A stretch of 18,975 nt of DNA, taken from Propionibacteriaceae bacterium. Lineage in GTDB: Bacteria > Actinomycetota > Actinomycetes > Propionibacteriales > Propionibacteriaceae. Position 1 is the stretch's first letter; each line of letters starts with the position of its first letter. The translations under genes were made by a program, and so were the position numbers. Where the stretch lies: NCBI GenBank assembly GCA_003158895.1, contig PMLO01000090.1, forward strand, positions 104,837 through 123,811, read 5' to 3'. Below, one piece after another: positions 6,565 to 13,672 of the stretch. Below the pieces are notes generated by a model that worked only from the letters and a program-made list of their open reading frames with translations, was not told where the DNA came from and searched no databases.

Positions 6565-7429
6565 CCGTCCACTGCTCAAGCAAGTTCCCAACTGCCTTCG
6601 ACGCCACGAGTAGTTCTGAGGCCTTCCCTGGGTACCGCGCCGAGTAGTTCAACCCCAGGCGCCCCTGAAAGTGATTGGCGTAGAGCATCTCGATGAACGA
6701 TGACTGGTCGTAGGTCATCAACCAGTGCGCCTGGCCAATACGGTCGACCACTGCGGCGAGTGCTTGGTGATCGCGCGCCTCGAAGGCGTTCAGGTACAAC
6801 AGCGAGCCTGCGTGTACGTACGGCGGGTCGATGTATAGAAACGACGATCTTCTCCTGGCGTGCTTCTGTATCACGGTCCGACCGTCAAGCGCGGTCACCT
6901 CGATCGCCGACCGCAGGGCCCCGATCGCGCGAACGCGTTCGATCAGAGTCTCGCGATTGAAGCGCGCGTCGATCTTGTAGCGGCCTGCCTGCGTCTGTCC
7001 GCCGATGACGCCGGCGTTGAGCACACCGCTGCGGTTCGTTCGGTTGAGATAGAAGAACGCCCGACCCAGTGCTTCCTGCTTGTTGCCCTTGAAGCGGTAG
7101 ATCTCACGCTGCCTGCGCCACTCGTCGAGCGTCAGTGGGACTTCGGCGATCCAGTCAACGAATGCCGTGTTGTGGTCAACGACCTGGCTCCAAAACGAGT
7201 GCACCGCCGGGTCGATGTCGTTGATGACGAGTTGACTGGCGATGCCTTCGCGTAGCAATGCGATACCGGCGCCGGCTCCGCCGGCGTACGGCTCCACGTA
7301 GGTGCAGTTGCGGATGCCGAGGTCGGCGATCAGGTCAGCGAAGAGCCCGGCCAGCGCAGACTTGCCGCCGGGGTACCGCAGCGGCGAAACCGTCCCATAT
7401 CTGCGCGCAGCTTCGACCACAACTTTCAC
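6539..7429 (-). CDS. DNA adenine methylase, D12 class (Dam-like)
   Basis: A 296-residue N6-adenine methyltransferase that moves a methyl group from S-adenosylmethionine to adenine in a specific DNA site. The D12-class motifs are all visible in order: PLRYPGGKS (16-24), the cofactor-binding loop VEPYAGGAGAG (45-55), NDIDP (70-74), and the catalytic DPPY (201-204, in FLYIDPPYVHAG). Length is normal for the family. The GTG at 7429 is chosen over an upstream extension because GGGAGGA lies a few bases before it and it overlaps the stop of the upstream zinc-finger gene as GTGA, implying translational coupling. The target site cannot be read from sequence. No obvious restriction endonuclease gene is adjacent, so it may act as an orphan methylase or partner the convergent ParB-like protein. 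Confidence 0.9.
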   Translation of the reverse strand: MKVVVEAARRYGTVSPLRYPGGKSALAGLFADLIADLGIRNCTYVEPYAGGAGAGIALLREGIASQLVINDIDPAVHSFWSQVVDHNTAFVDWIAEVPLTLDEWRRQREIYRFKGNKQEALGRAFFYLNRTNRSGVLNAGVIGGQTQAGRYKIDARFNRETLIERVRAIGALRSAIEVTALDGRTVIQKHARRRSSFLYIDPPYVHAGSLLYLNAFEARDHQALAAVVDRIGQAHWLMTYDQSSFIEMLYANHFQGRLGLNYSARYPGKASELLVASKAVGNLLEQWTARRGASVG

Positions 7430-7629
7430 GTGGTCCTCCCGATGCGCTGACGGTACGCCGTCGTTCGGCAGCGTCCAGAACAGAAGTGGGCACCCATGCG
7501 AGCGACGAAGGAAGTTCGACAGATCCCACAGGCGTGTTCGCATCCTCGGCGACTCAAGCGTTCGATGCGAACCTCCCGCCGCAGCTCGTCCAGGGCCGGA
7601 TCTGAGAGTCGACTGATGGCTATCTCCAT
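7426..7629 (-). CDS. 67-residue zinc-finger protein coupled to the methylase
   Basis: The product has an N-terminal helix (about 7-27, DPALDELRREVRIERL) and a probable zinc site: CGIC (34-37) and CSGRC (50-54), i.e. CxxC-x12-CxxxC, followed by a basic tail (RTTAYRQRIGR). Small actinobacterial proteins with a C-terminal FCS..CR..AYRQR pattern are familiar but uncharacterised to my knowledge. The ATG at 7629 is chosen because a strong promoter puts the predicted transcription start at this very base; an open extension upstream would run through the promoter. Its stop overlaps the methylase start by four bases (GTGA), so the two form an operon. A DNA-binding or regulatory role for the methylase is plausible but only inferred. 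Confidence 0.7.
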   Translation of the reverse strand: MEIAISRLSDPALDELRREVRIERLSRRGCEHACGICRTSFVARMGAHFCSGRCRTTAYRQRIGRTT

Positions 7630-7664
7630 GTGACATTTATAATCGTCACACGCTACTACGTCAA
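7629..7664 (-). promoter_or_regulatory. Leaderless-type promoter inside a palindrome
   Basis: On the minus strand TTGACG (7664-7659), a 17-base spacer and TATAAA (7641-7636) form a near-consensus promoter. Only six bases separate the -10 from the ATG at 7629, so the transcript would begin at or next to the start codon. TGTGAC (7629-7634) and GTCACA (7645-7650) form a perfect inverted repeat that brackets the -10 and touches the start codon, a good operator candidate. Confidence 0.65.
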
Positions 7665-7823
7665 GCGGCAGCACAACCGCCTCGGGGGTCGCCAGCAGAA
7701 CCTCACCCCCGCCCCCAGCACGCCCGCATCCGCGCACTGGTGCCACCGGGCTGAGAGTTGCGACAGATCGGGGACGGTTCTTCGCGTGAGGTAGAACGAC
7801 CGCTACCGAACTGGAGTTGAACC

Positions 7824-8303
7824 ATGACGTACCGCATCCCGCCCGCTCTGAGCGACGCTCACCCCCACTTGTCCGAACTGCGCGAGGCCGGCGTCGCCCT
7901 GCACGCCGCGTGGAACCAGGCCCAACGCGCGTTGACGCGCATGAACTCCGGCTTGTCAGCGGAACTGTCCGCCGTCGCAGCGCCGCTGTCGCTGTCGCGG
8001 TGGGTGGCGGTTGCGGACGCGCTCGACTGCGGCGAGCATCACAGTTGGCGCGGCTGGATCGCTGACAGTGCGCACGTCGCCGCGACACGTGCCGGGATGG
8101 ATGCACTCACTGCTCGGGAGAAGACGCACCACGACACGCAGTGGGCTGCCTACGTGGCGGCGTGCCGCGACTGCGACGTAGCCAAGACGAACCTGCTACG
8201 GGTCGAGGAGTCCGCCCGACAGGCCGGGGTGCCGCATCCTGAGGTGTTGCGGCCTCACCGGGACGCCGAACTCCTGGCCTACATCGAGGAGTCGGCGGCA
8301 TGA
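7824..8303 (+). CDS. Unrecognised 159-residue protein, first gene of overlapping operon
   Basis: I do not recognise the family. The sequence is rich in Ala and Arg and predicted mostly helical, with no signal peptide or membrane segment; it contains two separated Cys (in ALDCGEHHSW and ACRDCDVAK). GGAG eight or nine bases before the ATG at 7824 supports this start. Its stop overlaps the next start as ATGA (8300-8303), and four further genes follow by similar overlaps, so it heads a tightly coupled transcript. It faces away from the zinc-finger/methylase operon across a 194-base divergent interval. Confidence 0.65.
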   Translation: MTYRIPPALSDAHPHLSELREAGVALHAAWNQAQRALTRMNSGLSAELSAVAAPLSLSRWVAVADALDCGEHHSWRGWIADSAHVAATRAGMDALTAREKTHHDTQWAAYVAACRDCDVAKTNLLRVEESARQAGVPHPEVLRPHRDAELLAYIEESAA

Positions 8304-8638
8304 CGAAGTCGGATATCGGCACTCGGCTGGCAGAGCTCGTGCGTCGCGAACAGGCCGCAGTGAAGCGCGTCGAATCAGCCTCGGTCGGACTGGCCAAGGT
8401 CACGGCCGCGCGAGACGCCAAACTCCGCGACCTCGAGGTGGCCGTCGACGACGCGGCCCGCGCGTACACCGACGCGTTGCTCGACCTGGTCACCACCTCA
8501 GGCATGCAACGAGCAGCAGCGGTCCTGGATATGAAGCCAGCAGCTCTCCGCAAACTGACCCACCCGGCCGCGCCAACAACTGCGGCCAAGCAGCCGACGC
8601 CGGAACCCGAGCCCGAGACCACCAAGTGGGTGGAGTGA
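8300..8638 (+). CDS. Unrecognised 112-residue helical protein with HTH-like segment
   Basis: The first 65 residues are strongly helical with heptad-like spacing (ELVRREQAAVKRVESASVGLAKV), suggesting a coiled coil. Residues about 67-87 (SGMQRAAAVLDMKPAALRKL) look like a helix-turn-helix of the 'avoid/recognise' type found in small DNA-binding proteins. The tail is Pro/Thr/Glu-rich (KQPTPEPEPETTKWVE) and probably disordered. It overlaps the preceding gene by ATGA and the next by the shared A of TGATG. No family is recognised; a small regulator is a guess. Confidence 0.6.
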   Translation: MTKSDIGTRLAELVRREQAAVKRVESASVGLAKVTAARDAKLRDLEVAVDDAARAYTDALLDLVTTSGMQRAAAVLDMKPAALRKLTHPAAPTTAAKQPTPEPEPETTKWVE

Positions 8639-8721
8639 TGGCCGGCACGGAAGAGAACGAACCAACCGACACCAGTCACACACACCCTTCAGCTGCAAAT
8701 AGGAACGAGGCAACCCGATGA
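8638..8721 (+). CDS. Possible 27-residue ORF fitted between two operon genes
   Basis: ATG at 8638 shares one base with the preceding stop (TGATG) and its TGA at 8719-8721 overlaps the next start at 8718 as ATGA. The product, MAGTEENEPTDTSHTHPSAA plus seven residues, is hydrophilic and lacks recognisable features. It exactly fills the only apparent gap in an otherwise fully overlapping operon, which argues for translation, perhaps as a coupling ORF. Without comparison it could be chance. Confidence 0.4.
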   Translation: MAGTEENEPTDTSHTHPSAANRNEATR

Positions 8722-9053
8722 TGAGTGACTACGTGCTGAACATCGCATCCCTTGGCGAAGGGATCAGCATTTTCACAGGGACCGTCGAACCTGGCGAGTA
8801 CCTTGCCACGATCCGTACGCCTGGCGGCGACTACTTCCCGTTGGGCGAGCCAGGACCCCCGCATCCGCCACGAGTGACCATGAATGAACTCCAGTCCGCG
8901 TGGCTGCGGATGATGGACCAGGCCCACAGCCTCGGTGCGGCATGGATGACAGCGCACGCGCCTGAGGACCGCCTGGTCCCCGATGTGGGCGCTGCTGTGT
9001 ACCCGTCTGTATCTGCCAAGGGCGAGGGTGCTGTCCGAGAGGGGGCCGAGTGA
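8718..9053 (+). CDS. Unrecognised 111-residue protein
   Basis: The product begins with a likely beta-rich segment (YVLNIASLGEGISIFTGTVEPGEYLATIRT) and then a helix (TMNELQSAWLRMMDQAHSLGAAW). No family is recognised and no membrane segment is seen. AGGAACGAGG upstream supports the ATG at 8718; a second ATG follows immediately. Its stop overlaps the next gene as ATGA (9050-9053), so it is translationally coupled within the operon. Confidence 0.6.
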   Translation: MMSDYVLNIASLGEGISIFTGTVEPGEYLATIRTPGGDYFPLGEPGPPHPPRVTMNELQSAWLRMMDQAHSLGAAWMTAHAPEDRLVPDVGAAVYPSVSAKGEGAVREGAE

Positions 9054-9760
9054 TGACTGATTTCAGTGTTGTCAATGATTCCGACCACGCGACGTTGTGG
9101 GCCGAGGCCGTGACTGTGTTGACCCAGGCGATCCGGCTGACCTGCCTTCGTGGGGATGGGACTGTGGAGCCTGCCGATTTCGCGGACTTTCTGGTGACGG
9201 CTCTGGTGTCGGCCGCCGCCAATGTCGGGAGTGTGGAGCGAGTCGTCGCCGGACGGCCGGGCTCTTGGGAGGCGGGCCTTGTCCGTGATCTGTTGCGGGG
9301 GGTGGTCGGCTATGAGGATGAGGCTCAGACCCTGGTCGGTCATCGGACTGAGCCGGTCGTGGTGCCGCTGAACGTCGCGCAGCTCGTGGAGGACTCTGGC
9401 TGTCTGCCGACTCTGCTTGAGGCGCTGGACGGGATCGGTTGGCCCGGTGACGGGACCCGCGAGCATCCCTTCGGTGAAGGCGCGACTGCTGATGAGCTGG
9501 CTGTCCTCGAGGCGGCGACCGCCGCGCTGTTCGAACGGTACAGGGCATCGTACGACGCGTACGCGCAGGTGTTCGCTGATGCCGTTCGTCTGGAGGAGGA
9601 CGGCATCGAAGGGCTGCGGGTGGAGATAATGGTCGTGATCGAGACCGATCCGGAGGGGGCTGACGCTGAGGTGCAGAACCCAAGCGAATGGGACAGCGAC
9701 CCGCTGGTCTGGCGGCTCTGGTCGTCCGCCCGCGAGCGGGCTGGAACGCCGCAGTTGTGA
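9050..9760 (+). CDS. Unrecognised 236-residue acidic protein
   Basis: A 236-residue acidic, mainly helical protein with no membrane segment or signal peptide. It opens MMTDFSVVNDSDHATLWAEA and has an acidic C-terminal part (ETDPEGADAEVQ, then DPLVWRLWSSARER). GAGAGGGGG a few bases before the ATG, within the end of the preceding gene, acts as ribosome binding site. It is the last member of the overlapping set; 46 bases separate it from the zinc-ribbon gene. I cannot assign a function. Its similar start (MM-T/S-D) to the preceding gene may only reflect the shared ATGATG context. Confidence 0.65.
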   Translation: MMTDFSVVNDSDHATLWAEAVTVLTQAIRLTCLRGDGTVEPADFADFLVTALVSAAANVGSVERVVAGRPGSWEAGLVRDLLRGVVGYEDEAQTLVGHRTEPVVVPLNVAQLVEDSGCLPTLLEALDGIGWPGDGTREHPFGEGATADELAVLEAATAALFERYRASYDAYAQVFADAVRLEEDGIEGLRVEIMVVIETDPEGADAEVQNPSEWDSDPLVWRLWSSARERAGTPQL

Positions 9761-9806
9761 TGACGAGCTATCCGGACACGGCCCACAGAGAACGAGGAGA
9801 CCAGGC

Positions 9807-11342
9807 ATGACGATGTCCACCGGGACGGGGAAGTCGTTTCGGTATGGGTCGCCGATCAGCGTGACGCATCCGGAGGTGGCGGCCCAGTGGGCTCGGTTGC
9901 TGAATGGGAAGCTGACTGCCGATGATGTCTCGGCCGGTTCGCGGAGGATGGTGTGGTGGCGCTGCAAGCGTCGGCATGTGTGGGAAGCCCGCGTGTACGC
10001 GCGGACGGCGGGTAGCGGTTGCCCGTCGTGCGCGGGGTTCTACTCCAAGCCGCTGAGCGTGACGCATCCGGAGCTGGCGGCGCAGTGGCATCCGACGCGC
10101 AATGATGACCTGACGCCGGATCTGGTGACGGCGGGGTCCGATAGGCGTGTGTGGTGGCTGTGCGAGAGGCTCCACGAGTGGCAGGCCACGGTGGGTAACC
10201 GGGCCAGGGGGACGGGTTGCCCAGACTGCCGGAAGGTACTTGTCACCGAGCGTTGGCCGGAGCTGGCGGAGCAGTGGCACCCGACTCGCAACGTGGGGAT
10301 GGTTCTGGAAACGTTGACGGTCTGGGACCTTCGGCCGGTGTGGTGGCTGTGTGACCGGGGTCACGAGTGGGAGGCAACCGTCCACTCGCGTGGTCGGGGG
10401 AAGGGGTTGTGTCCGGAGTGCGTTCTGGATAAGCGGTCCCTGCCGGTCCTGGCGCTCACCGTTCGGCAGGACTTGCGGGCGGAGTGGCACCCGACTCTGA
10501 ATGTCGGCATTGACCTTGAGACGCTGACCACGGGAGATCCCCGTTGGGTGTGGTGGTTGTGCCGGGCAGCTCATGAGTGGCAGGCGCCGGTTGCTGCGCG
10601 GCTGCCGGCCAGGGGGTGTCTGCTGTGCGCGGGGAGGCGGTATCTGGAGAGCCTGAGCGTCACGCATCCCGAGGTTGCCGCGGAGTGGCATCCAGTCCTC
10701 AATGGGGATCTGACGCCGGACCAGTTCACGGCCGGCTCCTCGGCGCGCGTCGCGTGGCTGTGCCCGTTAGGTCACGAGTGGAATACGCGAATTGATACCC
10801 GGACCTTCGGGAAGGGGTCTGGTTGTCCAAAGTGTGATCCGGGTCGGCGGCACTACCGGCGAGAGAGTCTGGCCGTGGAGCGGCCCGAGTTGGCCGCGCA
10901 GTGGCATCCGACGCTCAACGGGGATCGGACTCCCCATGATGTGACGGCTGGCTCAGGTCGCAAGGTGTGGTGGCGATGTGAAGCCGGTGACGATCACGTG
11001 TGGCAGGCGAGGATCGCGCAGCGTACGAAGGGGTCGGGCTGTCGGAAGTGCGCGGGGTTCTACGACAAGCCTATGAGCGTGACGCATCCGGAGCGGGCTG
11101 CGGAGTGGCATCCGACGTTGAACGGTGATCTGACGCCGGATGACGTCACCGCTGGGTCGCCACGGAAGGTGTGGTGGCTTTGCCCCAAGGAGCGCCACGA
11201 ATGGTTCGCCTCGGTCAACAATCATCAGCGTGCGGGTTGCCCTGAGTGCGCTGCGGCACGTCGCGCTCAACGTCTGAAAGCACTCGGTGTCGGCCGCCGG
11301 CGACGGCAGTCGCTCGACTCCGGATCGGGTGAGCCCGTTTGA
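9807..11342 (+). CDS. Seven-fold zinc-ribbon repeat protein (DUF4379-like)
   Basis: A 511-residue soluble protein made of seven tandem units of roughly 62-70 residues from about residue 15 to 497. Each unit reads '(S)VTHPELAAQWHPTLNGDLTPDDVTAGS..(K/R)VWWLC..(G)HEW.A.V..R..GSGCP.C'. All seven keep the Cys after the Trp pair, the HxW His and the final CxxC (unit 3 LCPEC, unit 4 GCLLC), so each can form one zinc site. This matches the 'probable zinc-ribbon' family known as DUF4379, whose members are often multi-copy in actinobacteria and of unknown role, sometimes fused to nucleases; no nuclease domain is seen here. The tail is basic (RRRRQ). GAGGAG eight bases upstream fixes the ATG at 9807. 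It lies in the plus-strand cluster between unknown genes and the sigma-like gene; nucleic-acid binding is a reasonable inference. Confidence 0.85.
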   Translation: MTMSTGTGKSFRYGSPISVTHPEVAAQWARLLNGKLTADDVSAGSRRMVWWRCKRRHVWEARVYARTAGSGCPSCAGFYSKPLSVTHPELAAQWHPTRNDDLTPDLVTAGSDRRVWWLCERLHEWQATVGNRARGTGCPDCRKVLVTERWPELAEQWHPTRNVGMVLETLTVWDLRPVWWLCDRGHEWEATVHSRGRGKGLCPECVLDKRSLPVLALTVRQDLRAEWHPTLNVGIDLETLTTGDPRWVWWLCRAAHEWQAPVAARLPARGCLLCAGRRYLESLSVTHPEVAAEWHPVLNGDLTPDQFTAGSSARVAWLCPLGHEWNTRIDTRTFGKGSGCPKCDPGRRHYRRESLAVERPELAAQWHPTLNGDRTPHDVTAGSGRKVWWRCEAGDDHVWQARIAQRTKGSGCRKCAGFYDKPMSVTHPERAAEWHPTLNGDLTPDDVTAGSPRKVWWLCPKERHEWFASVNNHQRAGCPECAAARRAQRLKALGVGRRRRQSLDSGSGEPV

Positions 11343-11421
11343 TTCGAACCCATCACGCGGAGCGCGAGGCTGTGGATAGATGAGTGGATACGGCGCGTCT
11401 GGTACATAGTCATTGGTGAAG

Positions 11422-11439
11422 CCCCGGAATCCCTCGGGG
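11422..11439 (+). promoter_or_regulatory. Hairpin over the ribosome binding site of the next gene
   Basis: CCCCGG (11422-11427) pairs with TCGGGG (11434-11439; one G-T pair), leaving a six-base loop. Its 3' arm contains the G-run that would serve as ribosome binding site for the ATG at 11444. It has no T-run, so translational control is as likely as termination. Confidence 0.3.
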
Positions 11440-11443
11440 GCGG

Positions 11444-11803
11444 ATGGAGGTCGGTTCGGTGGATGCTTCGTCGGTCGAGGTGGGCGCGGTTCGCGTCGGC
11501 CAAGTCGCGATCGTCGCGGTCGCGCTCTACGGGCCGCCCGTTGGCGCGGATGATCCGGTGCTGGCGGCGTTGGACTACCTGGTAGTCGCAGGTCTGGGGT
11601 TCGCCGGGGAGCAGCCGGATGAGGCGTGGGCGTTGGCGCCTGAGGGGCCGGGGCCGGCGACGGTGTTGGCGTGCTTGGAGCTGATCGGCGAGCTGATCGC
11701 TGACTGGCCCGAGGAGATGTGCGCGGCTCACCCGGACTGGCCCGGGTTCTACCGCAGGTTCCTGACCGCCCTGACTGCGACGCGACGCGCACATGCCGCC
11801 TGA
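11444..11803 (+). CDS. Unrecognised 119-residue protein upstream of sigma-like gene
   Basis: An acidic product with a short beta-rich N-terminus (VEVGAVRVGQVAIVAVALYG) followed by predicted helices containing PATVLACLELIGELIADWPE and HPDWPGFYRRFLTAL. The pattern does not match a family I know. The hydrophobic stretches are too short and charged for a membrane protein. The ribosome binding site (GGGGG) is modest and lies in a hairpin. Its 3' end overlaps the sigma-like gene by 11 bases, suggesting joint expression and perhaps a functional link such as control of the sigma-like protein, which is speculation. Confidence 0.6.
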   Translation: MEVGSVDASSVEVGAVRVGQVAIVAVALYGPPVGADDPVLAALDYLVVAGLGFAGEQPDEAWALAPEGPGPATVLACLELIGELIADWPEEMCAAHPDWPGFYRRFLTALTATRRAHAA

Positions 11804-13634
11804 CCCGTTGACAACGGCCCTTCGACAGATCCGCTGGCTGGGACCCGCCACCGCCGGGGTGGTGTCGGACACGTTGCCGCTGGACTGGGGAATGCTGGTG
11901 GGTGCGCTGGTGCAGGCGCGCCTCGAGCACGGACCGATCCCGGTGATGGACCCGATCGCGGTCCTCGCGGTCGCCACGAAAGCGGCCCTGCGGTCGGCCC
12001 CTGCGGGCGGTGCGGATGTCGGCTACCGGGACGTCGCCGCCATGGTGGCCGGGTACCGCGCAACCCAGGGTGAGGACCGTCGGGCCATCCTGTACCGGAT
12101 CGCGTTCGAGGCGGTCCACCAGGTGCGGCTGCGCACCCAGCAGCAGGAGGCCTCCGGCTGGTTGTACGCGGCAGAGCGTTCCCTCGACGTGGCCCTGTGC
12201 CGCCCGGTCGAGCCGACCCGGACGGCGGCCGCACTCGCAGCATGGCTTCCCGCCTTGGCGCAGCTGCCCGCTGGTGACGCCGCCCGGTGGGCCGGTGCTG
12301 CGACGCAGCGGACCATTCTGCGTGAAGCCGCGGCCGCGATCGACGCCGTGTGCCTGACGAGCTCGATCGGACCTGAGGTCCTGACCGGGATCCAGCAGCA
12401 GCTGATGGACGCGCTCACCGCGTTCACCCCGCCGGCGGCGACACCCTCTCTGGACGCGGCGGCCCGAAGCCTGAGCATGATCGGTTCGGCCCTCGCCGCA
12501 GCGCGTCACGAGCCAGCCGAGGCCCGCGCGGCGGCGTTCCTCGCCTCCCATTTCGGGCACGTCGGTGTCGCGGCCACGGTGCTGGATGCGCCGCGCGTCC
12601 GGGTAGCGGCTCAGCGGCTCGAGCTGTCGACCCTGGCGTGGGTCGCCGGCCAGATACAAGTACTCCCCCAGCCCGCTCCGGACCCGGCGCCGCTCCCCGC
12701 GCCGGCCGAACCCGTGGCCCAGCCGGCTCCGCCAGACCGCACCATCCGAACCTCACCCCAGGTGACCGCGCGCGAGCTCACCGATGCCGGGTGCACCGCC
12801 CTGGCCGGTGACCGTGACCGCGGCACCCTCGCCGCGGCAGCTCTCGCCGGCGACACCGACGCCGCGGCACGCTTCGCACCGGGTACGGACCTGCACAGCA
12901 TCGTCGACGCCGGCCGGGCCGCGACCGCCCAGCTCGCCCTGTCAGCGGCCCCGATGGCCGAACAGGTCGCCCACAGAGCCGCCCCGAGCAACCGCGACGA
13001 TGTCAGGGCCGACATCCACCTCCGGCTCCTCCAGGCCGCCCAGACGTTCAATCCCGACCTGGGTCGCTGGTACACCTACGCCCACCAGTGGATCCACCAC
13101 GCACACTCGATCTACGACAGCGCCGGCATCCCCGAACCGCGCCGCGTCCGGCGCATCTTCGCCGCCGAGTCCACTCTCCACGGCAACCTCCACCGCGAAC
13201 CCAGCCGTCAGGAGATCGCCGACGCGGCCCGGTCGTCCACCGACCACGTCGACAGAACCCGCCTGTTCCAGACCACCGTCCTCGACGAAGCCACCATCCC
13301 CCACGCACCAACCGTAGATTCTCCCGAAAGCATCTACCTCGCCGGCCACGATCAGCGGGCCCTCGCCGTGGCCATCAGCTCCCTTGGCCGCGACCAGCAG
13401 GCCGCCCTCCTCGGCCGCCTGGACGGCCTCACCCTCGATCAGATCGCCGAACAGGCCAACGTCAGCCCCTCCACGATCAACCGCCGACTCGCCGAAGCTA
13501 TCAATCACCTACGAGCCATCCTCACCACCCACGACGGCCACCACGGCGCACTCTCGTCCCCACACAACCAAGGCATCCTGACCCATGACGCGAGCCGACC
13601 CGGCTACCGCGACGAACGAGGCATCGATTGGTAA
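11793..13634 (+). CDS. Large protein with C-terminal sigma-70-like regions 2-4
   Basis: A 613-residue protein. The first 290 residues are Ala-rich and helical with no recognised domain; a Pro-rich linker follows (about 290-318). From about 385 the sequence resembles sigma-70 factors: residues 385-455 match region 2 (DIHLRLLQAAQTFNPDLGRWYTYAHQWIHHA, compare the family's 'fdp.kG.rFsTYA..wI'), 455-500 resemble region 3 (PSRQEIADAARSS), and 522-577 region 4 with a helix-turn-helix (LTLDQIAEQANVSPSTINRR, 546-565). It would guide RNA polymerase to particular promoters, or be a DNA-binding relative. The usual RNA-polymerase-contact region 1.2 and 2.1 is weakly kept. It is far longer than normal group 3/4 sigma factors. 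It overlaps the preceding gene by 11 bases and ends the plus-strand cluster. Function of the N-terminal domain is unknown. Confidence 0.7.
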   Translation: MPPDPLTTALRQIRWLGPATAGVVSDTLPLDWGMLVGALVQARLEHGPIPVMDPIAVLAVATKAALRSAPAGGADVGYRDVAAMVAGYRATQGEDRRAILYRIAFEAVHQVRLRTQQQEASGWLYAAERSLDVALCRPVEPTRTAAALAAWLPALAQLPAGDAARWAGAATQRTILREAAAAIDAVCLTSSIGPEVLTGIQQQLMDALTAFTPPAATPSLDAAARSLSMIGSALAAARHEPAEARAAAFLASHFGHVGVAATVLDAPRVRVAAQRLELSTLAWVAGQIQVLPQPAPDPAPLPAPAEPVAQPAPPDRTIRTSPQVTARELTDAGCTALAGDRDRGTLAAAALAGDTDAAARFAPGTDLHSIVDAGRAATAQLALSAAPMAEQVAHRAAPSNRDDVRADIHLRLLQAAQTFNPDLGRWYTYAHQWIHHAHSIYDSAGIPEPRRVRRIFAAESTLHGNLHREPSRQEIADAARSSTDHVDRTRLFQTTVLDEATIPHAPTVDSPESIYLAGHDQRALAVAISSLGRDQQAALLGRLDGLTLDQIAEQANVSPSTINRRLAEAINHLRAILTTHDGHHGALSSPHNQGILTHDASRPGYRDERGIDW

Positions 13635-13672
13635 GCCCGGCGTCAGCCGAGCTCCAGTGATAGTGAGTGCGG

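Noticed and set aside
1566..7629. Phosphorothioation (Dnd) or a full restriction-modification system
   Set aside because: Only a divergent DndB-like protein and one adenine methylase are seen; no dndA/C/D/E, endonuclease or specificity subunit is present.
7629..7650. CRP/GlxR-type binding site at the TGTGAC/GTCACA repeat
   Set aside because: TGTGA and TCACA are 12 bases apart, not the 6 required for that family.
10953..12659. 568-codon minus-strand frame across the zinc-ribbon and sigma-like genes
   Set aside because: Antisense to well-supported genes with motifs; its product is low-complexity and matches nothing.
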